Positions 33,324 through 41,346 of a stretch of DNA of 64,000 bases are shown here, one piece after another. A model generated the notes under the pieces. That model had not been told where the DNA came from and did no database searches. It saw only the letters and a program-made list of their open reading frames with translations. The stretch's first letter is position 1. Every line of letters starts with the position of its first letter. Both the position numbers and the translations under genes were made by a program. Source of the stretch: Hymenobacter perfusus (lineage in GTDB: Bacteria > Bacteroidota > Bacteroidia > Cytophagales > Hymenobacteraceae); assembly GCF_003944765.1 (NCBI RefSeq), contig NZ_RWIU01000012.1, positions 1 through 64,000 on the forward strand. The letters run 5' to 3'.

Positions 33324-33713
33324 ATGCCTTTCCTTCCGGTCACTCCGGCCTTCTTCGCAGCCTTGCACGACGCCAGCGTGGAGCACTTTGTCTTTGAAGC
33401 GGACCGGGGACGCTTGTTGCTGACGCTCTTACTTGACTCAGAGAGCGGGCCCAGCCATCGCCAACAACAGGTCGTGCTCTCAGGCATTCGCCACAAAACT
33501 GACGTGGAACGGGTGCACCGAAGCTTCAAAGCGGCGCTGAGCAAAACCGGCCGAACCGCACTGGGGTACCGGCTGGACGAATTCCGCCTGCTGCCGCCCG
33601 AAGCGTTGCAGCGCGAGCAGGGAAGGCTGAACGTGCTGCTCGCCATCGACCATTTGCCGGCCTTGCACCTAGATTGCCAAAAAATCACCAGCCAGGAAGG
33701 GGACTTTCTCTGA
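33324..33713 (+). CDS. cassette gene: hypothetical protein
   Basis: 129 aa from the ATG at 33324. Soluble, no signal peptide; FVFEADRGRLLLTLLLDSES and RLDEFRLLPPEALQREQGRL are visible. No recognised family. Confidence 0.68.
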   Translation: MPFLPVTPAFFAALHDASVEHFVFEADRGRLLLTLLLDSESGPSHRQQQVVLSGIRHKTDVERVHRSFKAALSKTGRTALGYRLDEFRLLPPEALQREQGRLNVLLAIDHLPALHLDCQKITSQEGDFL

Positions 33714-33746
33714 GCTTCCCGCTCCCAGTGGACAGAACACCAAACC

Positions 33747-33778
33747 CCTAGTTTCGCCGAATCACCGTTTTGGTGGAC
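33747..33778 (-). repeat. cassette repeat copy 16 (short class)
   Basis: CCTAGTTTCGCCGAATCACC then GTTTTGGTGGAC, closely matching copy 14. Confidence 0.78.
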
Positions 33779-33875
33779 CTAAGCCTTAGTCACTATTCTG
33801 CTCTAGTCTGATGACTTCAGGCTGTGAAAGAAGAAGGTTAATGATTTGATTGAATTAATAATACATTGATAAGAT

Positions 33876-34307
33876 ATGGGATTTTCAAATAAATTATTTT
33901 TTGCATTGTCATTCATTATGTTTTCATGCTCTGACGAAAGCGAAAACAATCAGGAAAATAGCGTGCTAATTGGCTGTGTTTTTAATAATGAACACTTGAA
34001 AATATCAACCATAAATCATGTGCTATTAGACACAGTGTTGAGATTAGATAAGGGAAGACCGTTAAGTACTTTTGCTTTAAAGTACAGCAGATCATTGCAT
34101 AACGATACACTCATAAGGGTTGTTTCTTATATAGAAGGAATTAAAGAACTGGACACAACTTTACTAATGAAAAAGGACACATCAATGGTTATATTTATAT
34201 CAATGCCACTTGATGTAAAGCATAAATCATACAGCACGAAAACCCGGAAGCAAGACCCCAATATGAGAAGACTGGTCACATGCGAGTACATAAGAATTTG
34301 GAAATAG
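33876..34307 (+). CDS. cassette gene: A+T-rich lipoprotein
   Basis: 143-aa lipoprotein (FALSFIMFSC lipobox, Cys near 18). No recognised family. The codons are strikingly A+T-rich (many AAA, ATA and AAT) compared with every neighbour, which indicates a recent low-G+C donor and supports independent acquisition of each cassette. Confidence 0.72.
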   Translation: MGFSNKLFFALSFIMFSCSDESENNQENSVLIGCVFNNEHLKISTINHVLLDTVLRLDKGRPLSTFALKYSRSLHNDTLIRVVSYIEGIKELDTTLLMKKDTSMVIFISMPLDVKHKSYSTKTRKQDPNMRRLVTCEYIRIWK

Positions 34308-34366
34308 TCCTCATATCTAATAAGAAATAGCACGAATATTTATACAGTAAGTAGATTCAAATAAAT

Positions 34367-34389
34367 GCTCGTTTGGCTTTAATCCACCC
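34367..34389 (-). repeat. cassette repeat copy 17 (short class, degenerate)
   Basis: GCTCGTTTGGCTTTAATCC then ACCC. This is the last copy with minus polarity. The following 34390-34517 stretch contains scraps such as TTGAACCAGTTTTCTGAAC and GAACGGTGGA but no gene. Confidence 0.55.
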
Positions 34390-34517
34390 TGTTGCAGGAG
34401 TTCACTAAACTCATCTCCAATACAGGTTTTCTGTACTTAGCTAATTGAACCAGTTTTCTGAACTCAATCTGAACGGTGGAGGGGATTCGTAGAGCTTGTC
34501 AGCACCCACAGATAGCG

Positions 34518-34534
34518 GTTCACTGAAAGGAGCG
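34518..34534 (+). repeat. cassette repeat copy 18 (minimal, first plus polarity)
   Basis: GTTCACTGAAAGGAGCG keeps only the two outer blocks. It overlaps the stop of the next gene. Confidence 0.45.
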
Positions 34535-35047
34535 TTTCAGCAGAAAACCAAAAAAATCTAGCAGGCGCTGGCGCCAGGCCACTCGGCTTTCAAACGCAGT
34601 GTCGGGGACTAGCGCGACCCATTCGGCATTTTTGTAATTCTGCTGCCACTGCGGAATGGCCGCGCAGACCCGCTCCGCAAACTCTTGGGTAAGGGAATCG
34701 ATGGTGCCCGGGTAAAAGAAAGGCTTCGGAGAGAAGTGCTCTTTCAGTTTAGCGATGACTGCGGGGTCGTAGCAGACTTTGGGCCGCAGGTTTTCAACCA
34801 GCCGAACGTCGAGGGCCAGCGTGATGAACCGCTTGGATTTGCGATGCAACCCCACCACGATGATTCGCCGGCACATGCCAGCATACCAGTTGATGATGTA
34901 CACTTTGGCCCCCGGGGCAAAGTGCTTGGTGCCGAAGCGAATTTCGGCTCCGCCCGGCCCATAAGGCCGCTCTCGGACGATGTTGCCAACCGCAGTCCAA
35001 TAGGATTCGGGCACTGCGTTGGCATATTTGATGACGGCTGAATCCAT
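34520..35047 (-). CDS. cassette gene: hypothetical protein
   Basis: 175 aa, soluble, basic. WTAVGNIVRERPYGPGGAEI, IRFGTKHFAPGAKVYIINWY and AGMCRRIIVVGLHRKSKRFI suggest a small beta-barrel-like domain with helices after it. No recognised family. Repeat polarity changes on either side of this gene. Confidence 0.7.
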   Translation of the reverse strand: MDSAVIKYANAVPESYWTAVGNIVRERPYGPGGAEIRFGTKHFAPGAKVYIINWYAGMCRRIIVVGLHRKSKRFITLALDVRLVENLRPKVCYDPAVIAKLKEHFSPKPFFYPGTIDSLTQEFAERVCAAIPQWQQNYKNAEWVALVPDTAFESRVAWRQRLLDFFGFLLKRSFQ

Positions 35048-35057
35048 CCTGTCCTGA

Positions 35058-35106
35058 GTTTAAAATAACGGTGGTGGCCTAAACGCGGTAATTCAGTTTA
35101 AGGAGC
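35058..35106 (+). repeat. cassette repeat copy 19 (long class, near consensus)
   Basis: GTTTAAAATAACGGTGGTGG, CCTAAACGCGGTAATTCAGT, TTAAGGAGC. First full plus-polarity copy. Confidence 0.9.
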
Positions 35107-35107
35107 G

Positions 35108-35548
35108 TTATGCTTTGCCCGTGTAGTACAACCGTTTGGCGCGATGCCGTGTAGGCTGTCCAATGGCCGGATTCAGGGCCAAAGCCCGCACCACTGGAAT
35201 CAAATCCGGGGCCAGCCCGACATGGGACACCCAATTAAGTGCCAGGTCAACCCAGTACAGCGAAGCGCCCGAGGTGAGGGCCAGCGCCAAGAGGTCCTGC
35301 ACCGGAAACGTTGCCATACGATGCTCAACCGGCTGGAGACCGGCCTGCGCCAAACCGGCCAGCAGGGCAACGCGCACGGCGGGGTAGTTGTGTTCCAGCA
35401 AGGGCAGCCAGAGCAGGGAGGCCCGAGCCCGAAGCCCCACGGTGTCGCACGCATGGGGGCCGCTCTGCACCGTCCACTGGTCGTCCGGCTCGAAGTACAC
35501 GTCGAGCTCACCAAAGCGGGCAATGAAGGAAAGTGGGACGAAAGACAT
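35108..35548 (-). CDS. cassette gene: hypothetical protein
   Basis: 146 aa from the ATG at 35548 (MSFVPLSFIARFGELDVYFE); an upstream in-frame ATG at 35575 adds 9 residues. Helix-rich, with LLEHNYPAVRVALLAGLAQA. No recognised family. The stop codon abuts repeat copy 19. Confidence 0.68.
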   Translation of the reverse strand: MSFVPLSFIARFGELDVYFEPDDQWTVQSGPHACDTVGLRARASLLWLPLLEHNYPAVRVALLAGLAQAGLQPVEHRMATFPVQDLLALALTSGASLYWVDLALNWVSHVGLAPDLIPVVRALALNPAIGQPTRHRAKRLYYTGKA

Positions 35549-35611
35549 GAATCTCGAGGTAGCAGGCAACAACACTTAGCGTAAAGCTATGTGCACAGCG
35601 GAAGGAAAGGC

Positions 35612-35645
35612 GTTCACCTAAACGGTCCGAATAAAATAAGGAGGG
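35612..35645 (+). repeat. cassette repeat copy 20 (short class, reference copy)
   Basis: GTTCACCTAAACGGTCCG then AATAAAATAAGGAGGG. Matches the interrupted copy at 42944-43130. Confidence 0.85.
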
Positions 35646-35692
35646 AGTTATCAAAACCCATCCAAATAAGCCCAACAACGCGGCGGCGGAGC

Positions 35693-36253
35693 CTACGGCT
35701 GCCTCTTTACCGGAATGGTTACGGGTACCGTAAAGCTCACGACCACCGCCTGCCCTGCTTGCTGGCCGGGAACAAAACGTGGAAGCTGCCGCGTGGCCGC
35801 CACGACGGCCGAATCCACGTCGGCCCGCAGCCCCCTCGCAATCTGCGCATGGCGGACACGGCCTTCCTTATCGACCTCGAACCGCACGAACACGCGGCCG
35901 TCCGGGGCGGCCGGGGGCACAACCAAATACTGGTGGATGGCCGCCATGCTGCCGGTTAAGGCGTTTTGACCGTTCAGCGTCGGCATTTGCTCCACGTAAG
36001 TCCAGACCCGGTTCGCCTCGAGCGGCTGGCCAAGTGTATCGCCCAACTCGAAGAGGCGCATCTGCTCCCTGGCAAACTCTATTTCGCCTATATGGCACTC
36101 CCATGGTTCAACGGAAGGCTTAGGCTCTTCCCTTACCCGGGGCCGTACGACCACCGGCTTGCCGACGTGTTTTCTGGGGGGTATTTGGGCCAGGACGCTG
36201 CTACCCATCAGGGCAACCACCAGCGAAGCGCAATAAGCATATTTCCGGTTCAT
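35693..36253 (-). CDS. cassette gene: exported TonB C-terminal-domain protein
   Basis: 186 aa with a signal peptide (CASLVVALMGSSVLAQ) and a TonB_C-like domain: VFVRFEVDKEGRVRHAQIAR, then DSAVVAATRQLPRFVPGQQA and VVVSFTVPVTIPVK. A proline-rich linker precedes it. It lacks a transmembrane anchor typical of TonB, so it may be a periplasmic relative rather than an energy transducer. Confidence 0.8.
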   Translation of the reverse strand: MNRKYAYCASLVVALMGSSVLAQIPPRKHVGKPVVVRPRVREEPKPSVEPWECHIGEIEFAREQMRLFELGDTLGQPLEANRVWTYVEQMPTLNGQNALTGSMAAIHQYLVVPPAAPDGRVFVRFEVDKEGRVRHAQIARGLRADVDSAVVAATRQLPRFVPGQQAGQAVVVSFTVPVTIPVKRQP

Positions 36254-36305
36254 TGGAAGGGGCAGGTAAAGCGCAAGCCAAGAGGATGGACTAAATAACG
36301 CATAA

Positions 36306-36330
36306 GTTCACCTAAACGGTCTTAATGGCC
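36306..36330 (+). repeat. cassette repeat copy 21 (short class)
   Basis: GTTCACCTAAACGGTC then TTAATGGCC. Confidence 0.7.
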
Positions 36331-36334
36331 CACG

Positions 36335-36748
36335 TTAGTTCAAGGCCTGGGCGACCAAATAGGTGTCCGTGTTCTGCCCGATGGGGGCCGTGTAGTACTT
36401 GTACTGCACGTTGCCCGGGGTGATGAATAAGGGGCCGAAGTTCTTTTTGACTTCCGCCGCGATGAACGCTTCGGCCTGCGCGAGCCCGTTGGCCGGGATG
36501 CGGGTCATCACGGTGGAACACTCGCCTTGTTCGAAGAGGTAGCCGAGCACTCGGCCGTCTGTGGTCTTGAACAGGTACACGTCCTGTTCCTGGCCCGCGT
36601 ACGTTTGGTGGTCGGCCGCAATCGCCTGCCGCACCTCGTCCGTGCGTTGGTTGAGGCACTGTAGTTGTTGCGCGGTAATGGCCGGAGCCGGCTCGGGGCG
36701 ACCACAACTTAGAAGCAAGGCGGCGGCTAGGGCGAGTATAATTTTCAT
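36335..36748 (-). CDS. cassette gene: lipoprotein
   Basis: 137-aa lipoprotein from the ATG at 36748 (MKIILALAAALLLSC, lipobox Cys 15); the frame is open to 36856. QDVYLFKTTDGRVLGYLFEQ and VKKNFGPLFITPGNVQYKYY suggest a small beta-rich domain. No recognised family. Confidence 0.72.
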   Translation of the reverse strand: MKIILALAAALLLSCGRPEPAPAITAQQLQCLNQRTDEVRQAIAADHQTYAGQEQDVYLFKTTDGRVLGYLFEQGECSTVMTRIPANGLAQAEAFIAAEVKKNFGPLFITPGNVQYKYYTAPIGQNTDTYLVAQALN

Positions 36749-36860
36749 GACGCTTCGTGGGTGGGAGGAGGGCCAAACGGGTGGGCCGTGCGGCAAAGTA
36801 CATCCGCCTCGGTGCTCGAAAACCGCACCTGTTTTAAAAGCCAGGCTTAGAATCACGCGG

Positions 36861-36910
36861 GTTCACTTTAACGGTGGTGGCCTAAACGCGCTCCGTTCAG
36901 TTGAAGGAGC
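36861..36910 (+). repeat. cassette repeat copy 22 (long class)
   Basis: GTTCACTTTAACGGTGGTGG, CCTAAACGCGCTCCGTTCAG, TTGAAGGAGC. Centre AACG-CGCTC-CGTT. Confidence 0.9.
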
Positions 36911-36949
36911 ATATTTTTAGCCCTTGTCCTGAATACGCGCACCCGCTAC

Positions 36950-37528
36950 ATGCCCGCTCGAAAGCCTACCAGACTCCAAGAACTGCGGACCGCAATAGAC
37001 CGTGCCACTGCGGAAGGCAACGACGCGCTAGCGGCGGAACTCTCCCAGGTACGGCACGCCGTCCGGACAAAAGCCGACCCACTCGCCCTGGTGCCGTTGC
37101 TGGAGGCCTCGACGAGCTACATCACTAAAGCCTTCGTCGCCGAAGTTCTGGGCGCGGCCGGCGACGTGCGGGTGCTCAAGCCCTTGATGCGGGCCGCAGC
37201 CCATCCGGCGAACGTGCGTCACACCTCGTGGTTTCTGTTGGCTTGCGCCCGCTACGATTGCTCGGCCCACTTGGCCTTTTTCGTGCGCTTCCTGTTGACC
37301 CGCGCGGAGGCTGACGAAGGCATGTTGTCGGCGATGGAAGTCATCGAAGCCATGAAAGGCCCGTTTGCGCCCGCAGCTGTCAAACGGGCCATTGTCCAAC
37401 TGCTGCGCCCTACGCATCCGCTCCTGGCTGGGGACACGCAAGCGGAGCTATTCCGTGTGCAGGCTGCCTACGCCCTGCTCGACACGTATTTCGGCCAAGT
37501 CGACCACGACTGGAAAAACGACGTGTGA
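36950..37528 (+). CDS. cassette gene: HEAT-repeat-like protein
   Basis: 192 aa, entirely helical. VPLLEASTSYITKAFVAEVL followed by DVRVLKPLMRAAAHPANVRH and HTSWFLLACARYDCSAHLAF reads as consecutive HEAT-like repeats. It probably mediates protein-protein contacts; the partner is unknown. It follows repeat polarity (gene before repeat). Confidence 0.78.
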   Translation: MPARKPTRLQELRTAIDRATAEGNDALAAELSQVRHAVRTKADPLALVPLLEASTSYITKAFVAEVLGAAGDVRVLKPLMRAAAHPANVRHTSWFLLACARYDCSAHLAFFVRFLLTRAEADEGMLSAMEVIEAMKGPFAPAAVKRAIVQLLRPTHPLLAGDTQAELFRVQAAYALLDTYFGQVDHDWKNDV

Positions 37529-37540
37529 CCGCTCATAACT

Positions 37541-37565
37541 GTTCAATGAAACGGTCCGAAGATAT
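37541..37565 (+). repeat. cassette repeat copy 23 (short class)
   Basis: GTTCAATGAAACGGTCCG then AAGATAT. Confidence 0.7.
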
Positions 37566-37623
37566 ACGCGTCATTGTGCACCTGCCGTAGGTTTGCACCT
37601 TCTCACCCAACTGAAAGTAAACA

Positions 37624-37911
37624 ATGGAGCAAGAGGATGCCGATTCCGGCGTGTGGGTATTTCACGGCTCTGGCGGCCGGTTTGCCAGCGGGGTCTTCAC
37701 CACGCGTGACAAGGCCGAGGTGTGGATTCACCAGCACGAGCTAACCGGGGTGTTAACGCGCTACCCCGTGGACCAAGGCGTGTATGATTGGGCCCAAGAA
37801 AAGCAGCTGTTCCAGCCCACCAATCCGGAACACACCGAAGCCGTCTTTATCCAACGGTTTACTTCGGGCAGCCAAGAGCACTACCACTACGACCCACACG
37901 ACATCGGCTGA
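37624..37911 (+). CDS. cassette gene: DUF7710-like protein
   Basis: 95 aa. WVFHGSGGRFASGVFTTRDK, AEVWIHQHELTGVLTRYPVD, QGVYDW and RFTSGSQEHYHY match, from memory, the DUF7710 family of small cytoplasmic proteins of unknown function. Preceded by a plausible purine-rich ribosome site (GAAAGTAAACA). Confidence 0.75.
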   Translation: MEQEDADSGVWVFHGSGGRFASGVFTTRDKAEVWIHQHELTGVLTRYPVDQGVYDWAQEKQLFQPTNPEHTEAVFIQRFTSGSQEHYHYDPHDIG

Positions 37912-37924
37912 ATAACATGCCGCC

Positions 37925-37973
37925 GTTCGCCAAAACAGTGGTGGCCTAAACGCGGCAATTCAGTTTAAGGAGC
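37925..37973 (+). repeat. cassette repeat copy 24 (long class)
   Basis: GTTCGCCAAAACAGTGGTGG, CCTAAACGCGGCAATTCAGT, TTAAGGAGC. Confidence 0.9.
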
Positions 37974-38049
37974 GTAATTTCAGCCGGCCACCTTGGCATG
38001 GCAAGAGAACCCGCCTCATTGTTCTGGTCACTTCTTCGCTTTTTTGCCT

Positions 38050-38646
38050 TTGTCGATAAGCCCACCCAATACCTCTGCGCACGCCCTTCTCACCGAATTG
38101 CTGGTTCGCGGCCCGCAGGAAGCGGAGTGGTACCCGGTTGACAGCGCCTTCGTGGACGCCTACCGCAACCGTATTGCGCAGGTCGATGCCACGGACTTCA
38201 TTGCGGAGGCGCTGCGCACCAACCTACCCACTTTCAGCACTCCCTTGTTCCTGTGCTTGCCCGAACTCTGGCAACGGGTCGAAGCAGACGACCTGTTGGC
38301 GCTGCTGGGCCGGATGGAATCGGGCATGGTCTGTTTTGCCTACGTGGAGTTTGTGTACCTGTACTTGGAGGTGGACCTGCTGGGGGAGGCACTTCAACCA
38401 GCCGGAAAACGCTACGATGTGGCGTCGTTGAAGCAGTTCTTTGCCAGTAGCCAAGCCGGGCGATTGTTCGTCCGGGCGGACGCACTCCATGATTTGCTTT
38501 CCGGCCCCGAAGCGCCCTATCTGCGCTTTGACCCGGTGGAATGGCGCAACGCCACCCAACGCCTGTTGCGCGACCAACGACTCAAGCCGGCACAGACCGG
38601 CCAGCAGGGGGCGGAATACCTGGCGGAGTTGATGGCCTCAGCCTAA
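38050..38646 (+). CDS. cassette gene: hypothetical protein
   Basis: 198 aa if TTG at 38050 (SISPPNTSAHALLTELLVRG) is used; another TTG at 37993 extends it by 19 residues, and no ATG start is available early in the frame. The protein is soluble and helical (IPLF-like FSTPLFLCLPELWQRVEADD). No recognised family. Confidence 0.65.
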   Translation: MSISPPNTSAHALLTELLVRGPQEAEWYPVDSAFVDAYRNRIAQVDATDFIAEALRTNLPTFSTPLFLCLPELWQRVEADDLLALLGRMESGMVCFAYVEFVYLYLEVDLLGEALQPAGKRYDVASLKQFFASSQAGRLFVRADALHDLLSGPEAPYLRFDPVEWRNATQRLLRDQRLKPAQTGQQGAEYLAELMASA

Positions 38647-38656
38647 CACTGGTAGC

Positions 38657-38705
38657 GTTCACGTAAACGGTGGTGGCCTAAACGCGGCAATTCAGTTGAA
38701 GGAGC
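38657..38705 (+). repeat. cassette repeat copy 25 (long class, consensus)
   Basis: GTTCACGTAAACGGTGGTGG, CCTAAACGCGGCAATTCAGT, TGAAGGAGC. The outer block GTTCACGTAAAC is nearly palindromic. Confidence 0.92.
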
Positions 38706-38760
38706 GGGCCAGTTAAATAGTCCGCTCGTTTTGGCTGAGGCGTTTCGCCAATGCTAGGAC

Positions 38761-39474
38761 TTAGCGCTCGTGCTCGGCGAGCAGGCGCTGCAGGTCGAGC
38801 AGGCGGCGCTCAACCTGGGCCAGCAGGTCGGCGGGCACCGGGATTTGGACGCCGTGGCGAGCGAAGAGGTAGCGCACCAGAGCCGTGAGCTCGCGCAACT
38901 CCTCGTGGAGCCGGGCGCGCAGCTGCTCCCAATGCGCGACACCCGCTGGCGGCTGCGCGTAGAGGGCCAGGCGCACGGCGATGGATTGGCTGACCAGCGC
39001 CGCCAGCAGGTCGAGCACCCGCTGCTCGGCGGCGCTGAAGGTGCGGGGCTGGCGGTCGATGATGCAGAGCGTGCCCAAGGGGCGCTGGTCGGGCAGCAGC
39101 AACAGGGCCCCGGCGTAGAAGCGCAGTTCGTTGCTTTCGGCCGCGAGCAGGGCTTCGGGGGGAAGCGCGGCACTGGTTTCGAGGGCCAGGTCGTGGTAGA
39201 CCACGGCCCGGGCTTGCTGGATGGCGGTGGAGCACAGGGCTTCGACGCGGGGCTGGCGCTCGTTGCCCGGCATGCCGTGGTTGGCGGGATAGAGCACCTC
39301 GTCTTCCTCCACCACGGAGATGAGCGAGATGGGCAGGCTGAACACCTGGGCAGTGAGGGCGACAAACTCCTCGAACAGGGGCTCTGTGAGGGTGGACAGC
39401 ACCTGGTGGGTGCGCAGGCTGTGCAGGCGCGCGGGCTCGTCGGGGGGCAGCTGGGAAGCGGGCGGGTTGGGCAT
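38761..39474 (-). CDS. cassette gene: GAF-domain sensor-like protein
   Basis: 237 aa with one GAF domain (about 35-165): FEEFVALTAQVFSLPISLIS, VVEEDEVLYPANHGMPGNER, CSTAIQQARAVVYHDLALET and LLLLPDQRPLGTLCIIDRQP are typical of GAF domains preceding histidine kinases. The rest is helical and could be a coiled dimerisation segment; no kinase domain is present. It is very G+C-rich, unlike several neighbouring cassettes. Confidence 0.85.
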   Translation of the reverse strand: MPNPPASQLPPDEPARLHSLRTHQVLSTLTEPLFEEFVALTAQVFSLPISLISVVEEDEVLYPANHGMPGNERQPRVEALCSTAIQQARAVVYHDLALETSAALPPEALLAAESNELRFYAGALLLLPDQRPLGTLCIIDRQPRTFSAAEQRVLDLLAALVSQSIAVRLALYAQPPAGVAHWEQLRARLHEELRELTALVRYLFARHGVQIPVPADLLAQVERRLLDLQRLLAEHER

Positions 39475-39543
39475 GAGCAGTCACGAAGCCGCCGCGTCAG
39501 AGGCAACCCGGCAACAATAATAATTGCGGTGGCAATGCCGAAG

Positions 39544-39570
39544 CAAATACGCCGTCCAAAAATAGGAGCG
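39544..39570 (+). repeat. cassette repeat copy 26 (short class, degenerate)
   Basis: CAAATACGCCGTCC then AAAAATAGGAGCG aligns with the right half of copy 20. Confidence 0.5.
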
Positions 39571-39601
39571 ATTTCTGTATCATGCTTCTATTCCCTTTGC
39601 T

Positions 39602-40021
39602 TCAAGCAAATGGAGGCCAGCGCACGTGTTTTGAAAAGGGCATGCTCAACACCCCGGTCTGCGCGTCCAAGGTAAACCCTTCGATAGAAAAGGCAAAGGC
39701 TTCCGACAACGCCATTACCGTCGCGTACAGCACAGTCGCAACGGATGTGTCAACGAGCATGCTGTGGACACGGGAGAACCTGAGGCAGAGGTCGACGGGA
39801 TGCTCGGCTGTGTAGTGGTCGAAAAAGTAGACTGCCCCCACCTGTGCGGCTGGGTCGTGCTCCGCTGGCATCAGAAAATCCAGCCGTAACACCCCCTGCG
39901 TGCTCTTGTCCAGTCGGGGAGTCACTTCTCCTTCGAAACTAATCAAGGCGTAGTTGTTCTTCCCGTTGACGGATTGAATGAACCGAAATTCGCTGGCAAT
40001 CTTTCTGCTGAGTCCCATCAT
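39602..40021 (-). CDS. cassette gene: hypothetical protein
   Basis: 139 aa from MMGLSRKIASEFRFIQSVNG; the longer frame to 40135 crosses repeat copy 27 and is rejected. Strand-rich (NNYALISFEGEVTPRLDKST) with EHDPAAQVGAVYFFDHYTAE. No recognised family, possibly immunity-like. Confidence 0.68.
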   Translation of the reverse strand: MMGLSRKIASEFRFIQSVNGKNNYALISFEGEVTPRLDKSTQGVLRLDFLMPAEHDPAAQVGAVYFFDHYTAEHPVDLCLRFSRVHSMLVDTSVATVLYATVMALSEAFAFSIEGFTLDAQTGVLSMPFSKHVRWPPFA

Positions 40022-40047
40022 CTGGCAGCTACCCTTGTTTTTGTCTT

Positions 40048-40075
40048 GTTCAAAGTAACGGTCGGAAGCTAAACG
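40048..40075 (+). repeat. cassette repeat copy 27 (short class)
   Basis: GTTCAAAGTAACGGTCGG then AAGCTAAACG. Confidence 0.72.
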
Positions 40076-40092
40076 AAGAATAACTTGCTCAC

Positions 40093-40455
40093 ATGATGGA
40101 AGATGCTTCTTGGACCACACGAGTTGTTGCGGCAATTAAGGACGTGGCCGATACGTCCTTTCAACAACGAGCCTGGCTGGGCGCGGGTCCCGAAATGTCC
40201 TCTTTCGTGGAAACCTATTGTACCCTGTACGATGATAATAATTTTGATGGCTTCTTGGCGCAGCCAGCGTGGGAGGAAACGGGCCTGAACGACGCCGTGC
40301 GGCAGGAAATGGTGCGTCTTGATCAGTTATTCCAAGCCTATCAGGAACCGGGCTCGGATGCGGAAATACTGGTCGACCCCAAATGGCAGGAAGTAACCCA
40401 ACAAGCGCAGCAGGTTCTCCGAACGATTAGCGCAGAAGCAACTACAGCTGGATAG
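40093..40455 (+). CDS. cassette gene: hypothetical protein
   Basis: 120 aa, acidic and helical (WTTRVVAAIKDVADTSFQQR, VETYCTLYDDNNFDGFLAQP). No recognised family. No clear repeat separates it from the next gene (only ACCCTAAACAAACAGC near 40481), so the two may share a cassette. Confidence 0.68.
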   Translation: MMEDASWTTRVVAAIKDVADTSFQQRAWLGAGPEMSSFVETYCTLYDDNNFDGFLAQPAWEETGLNDAVRQEMVRLDQLFQAYQEPGSDAEILVDPKWQEVTQQAQQVLRTISAEATTAG

Positions 40456-40503
40456 GTAGAAAATAGCTAGCCTTACATTACCCTAAACAAACAGCACTCT
40501 GTC

Positions 40504-40734
40504 ATGACACACGTGTTCCTCTTATGGCATACTCACGAAGACGAGGATTTGCCAGGCGGCGAGGATGTCAAACTCTTAGGAGTCTACTCCAGCTACCTGA
40601 AGGCTGAAGAAGCCTTAAATGCCAGCTTAACGCAGCCAGGCTTCAGAGACCAGCCAGCAGGGTTAGAGATTGCTACTTATGAGCTAGATAGGCGCGAGTG
40701 GACGGAAGGCTATATCACGGTGCGGAAAGAATAA
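40504..40734 (+). CDS. cassette gene: DUF7336-like protein
   Basis: 76 aa. VFLLWHTHEDEDLPGGEDVK, LLGVYSSYLKAEEALNASLT, PGFRDQPAG and ELDRREWTEGYIT match the DUF7336 family as remembered (VFVLWH...LIGVYSS...GFRD...W-EGF). Function unknown; such genes are common in toxin-immunity islands. Confidence 0.75.
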   Translation: MTHVFLLWHTHEDEDLPGGEDVKLLGVYSSYLKAEEALNASLTQPGFRDQPAGLEIATYELDRREWTEGYITVRKE

Positions 40735-40748
40735 CCTATGCCACAGAA

Positions 40749-40796
40749 GTTCATATAAAGGGTACGGCCGTAAACGGGCTCCGTTCAAAAACAGGA
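40749..40796 (+). repeat. cassette repeat copy 28 (long class)
   Basis: GTTCATATAAAGGGTACGGC, CGTAAACGGGCTCCGTTCAA, AAACAGGAG. Confidence 0.8.
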
Positions 40797-40824
40797 GTGT
40801 TCCAGCAGTCATTACCTTATCGCT

Positions 40825-41346
40825 ATGACTCCCACATACAAAGTCCTGATTTGTCAATGCGCCACGGGGCAAGTAATGAATACCGATGCCAAAACGGTTT
40901 ACTCGCATCCAGCAGAAGTAGAGGCAGTAATACCCTATCACTACTTCGATTCCTTAGCGGAAGCCGAGGGTTCATTTATCCCACTTAATGACGTTCAGGG
41001 TAGTAGGTACAATGTCCAGTTCGCCTCAGAAATTGTAATACCCAAGTGCCGGACCTGCTTCGTGGAGGAACATACGGACCTCCAAAAAGGCAAGAAGAGC
41101 AAGCAAGAGCAGAGTAACAATCCGTTTATTGCCTCTGGCCAAGCTCGCAACGGCGATGAAGGCAATGATGGTAGCAACCATCACTGGCACCCCGATGATT
41201 ACTGCGAATCCCAGGCCAATAATGGCAGTCTCATTAAGCAGAAAGGGATTCATAGAGGGGATTGTGTTAATACAAAGATAATTAAGCACCTATTGATGCT
41301 GCGTTCAGGAAAAGGGTGGTGGCCTAAACGCGGCAATTCAGTTTAA
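40825..41346 (+). pseudogene. cassette gene: truncated hypothetical, fused to antisense of the next gene
   Basis: The first about 70 residues (MTPTYKVLICQCATGQVMNT, PYHYFDSLAEAEGSFIPLND) look like a normal small protein. The frame then runs antisense through a membrane-protein gene (41026-41253) and stops inside repeat copy 29. The 3' half therefore seems replaced. A hybrid 173-aa protein may be made, but its tail is unlikely to be functional. Confidence 0.55.
41026..41253 (-). CDS. cassette gene: small membrane protein
   Basis: 75 aa from the ATG at 41253 (MNPFLLNETAIIGLGFAVII); the frame is open to 41289. Two membrane helices (IIGLGFAVIIGVPVMVATII, VTLLLLALLAFLEVRMFLH). No recognised family. 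It overlaps the antisense tail of the preceding plus-strand frame. Confidence 0.6.
   Translation of the reverse strand: MNPFLLNETAIIGLGFAVIIGVPVMVATIIAFIAVASLARGNKRIVTLLLLALLAFLEVRMFLHEAGPALGYYNF

Noticed and set aside
38770..39675. Plus-strand frame of 301 aa opposite the GAF protein
   Set aside because: Antisense shadow of a G+C-rich gene; runs into the next cassette interval.
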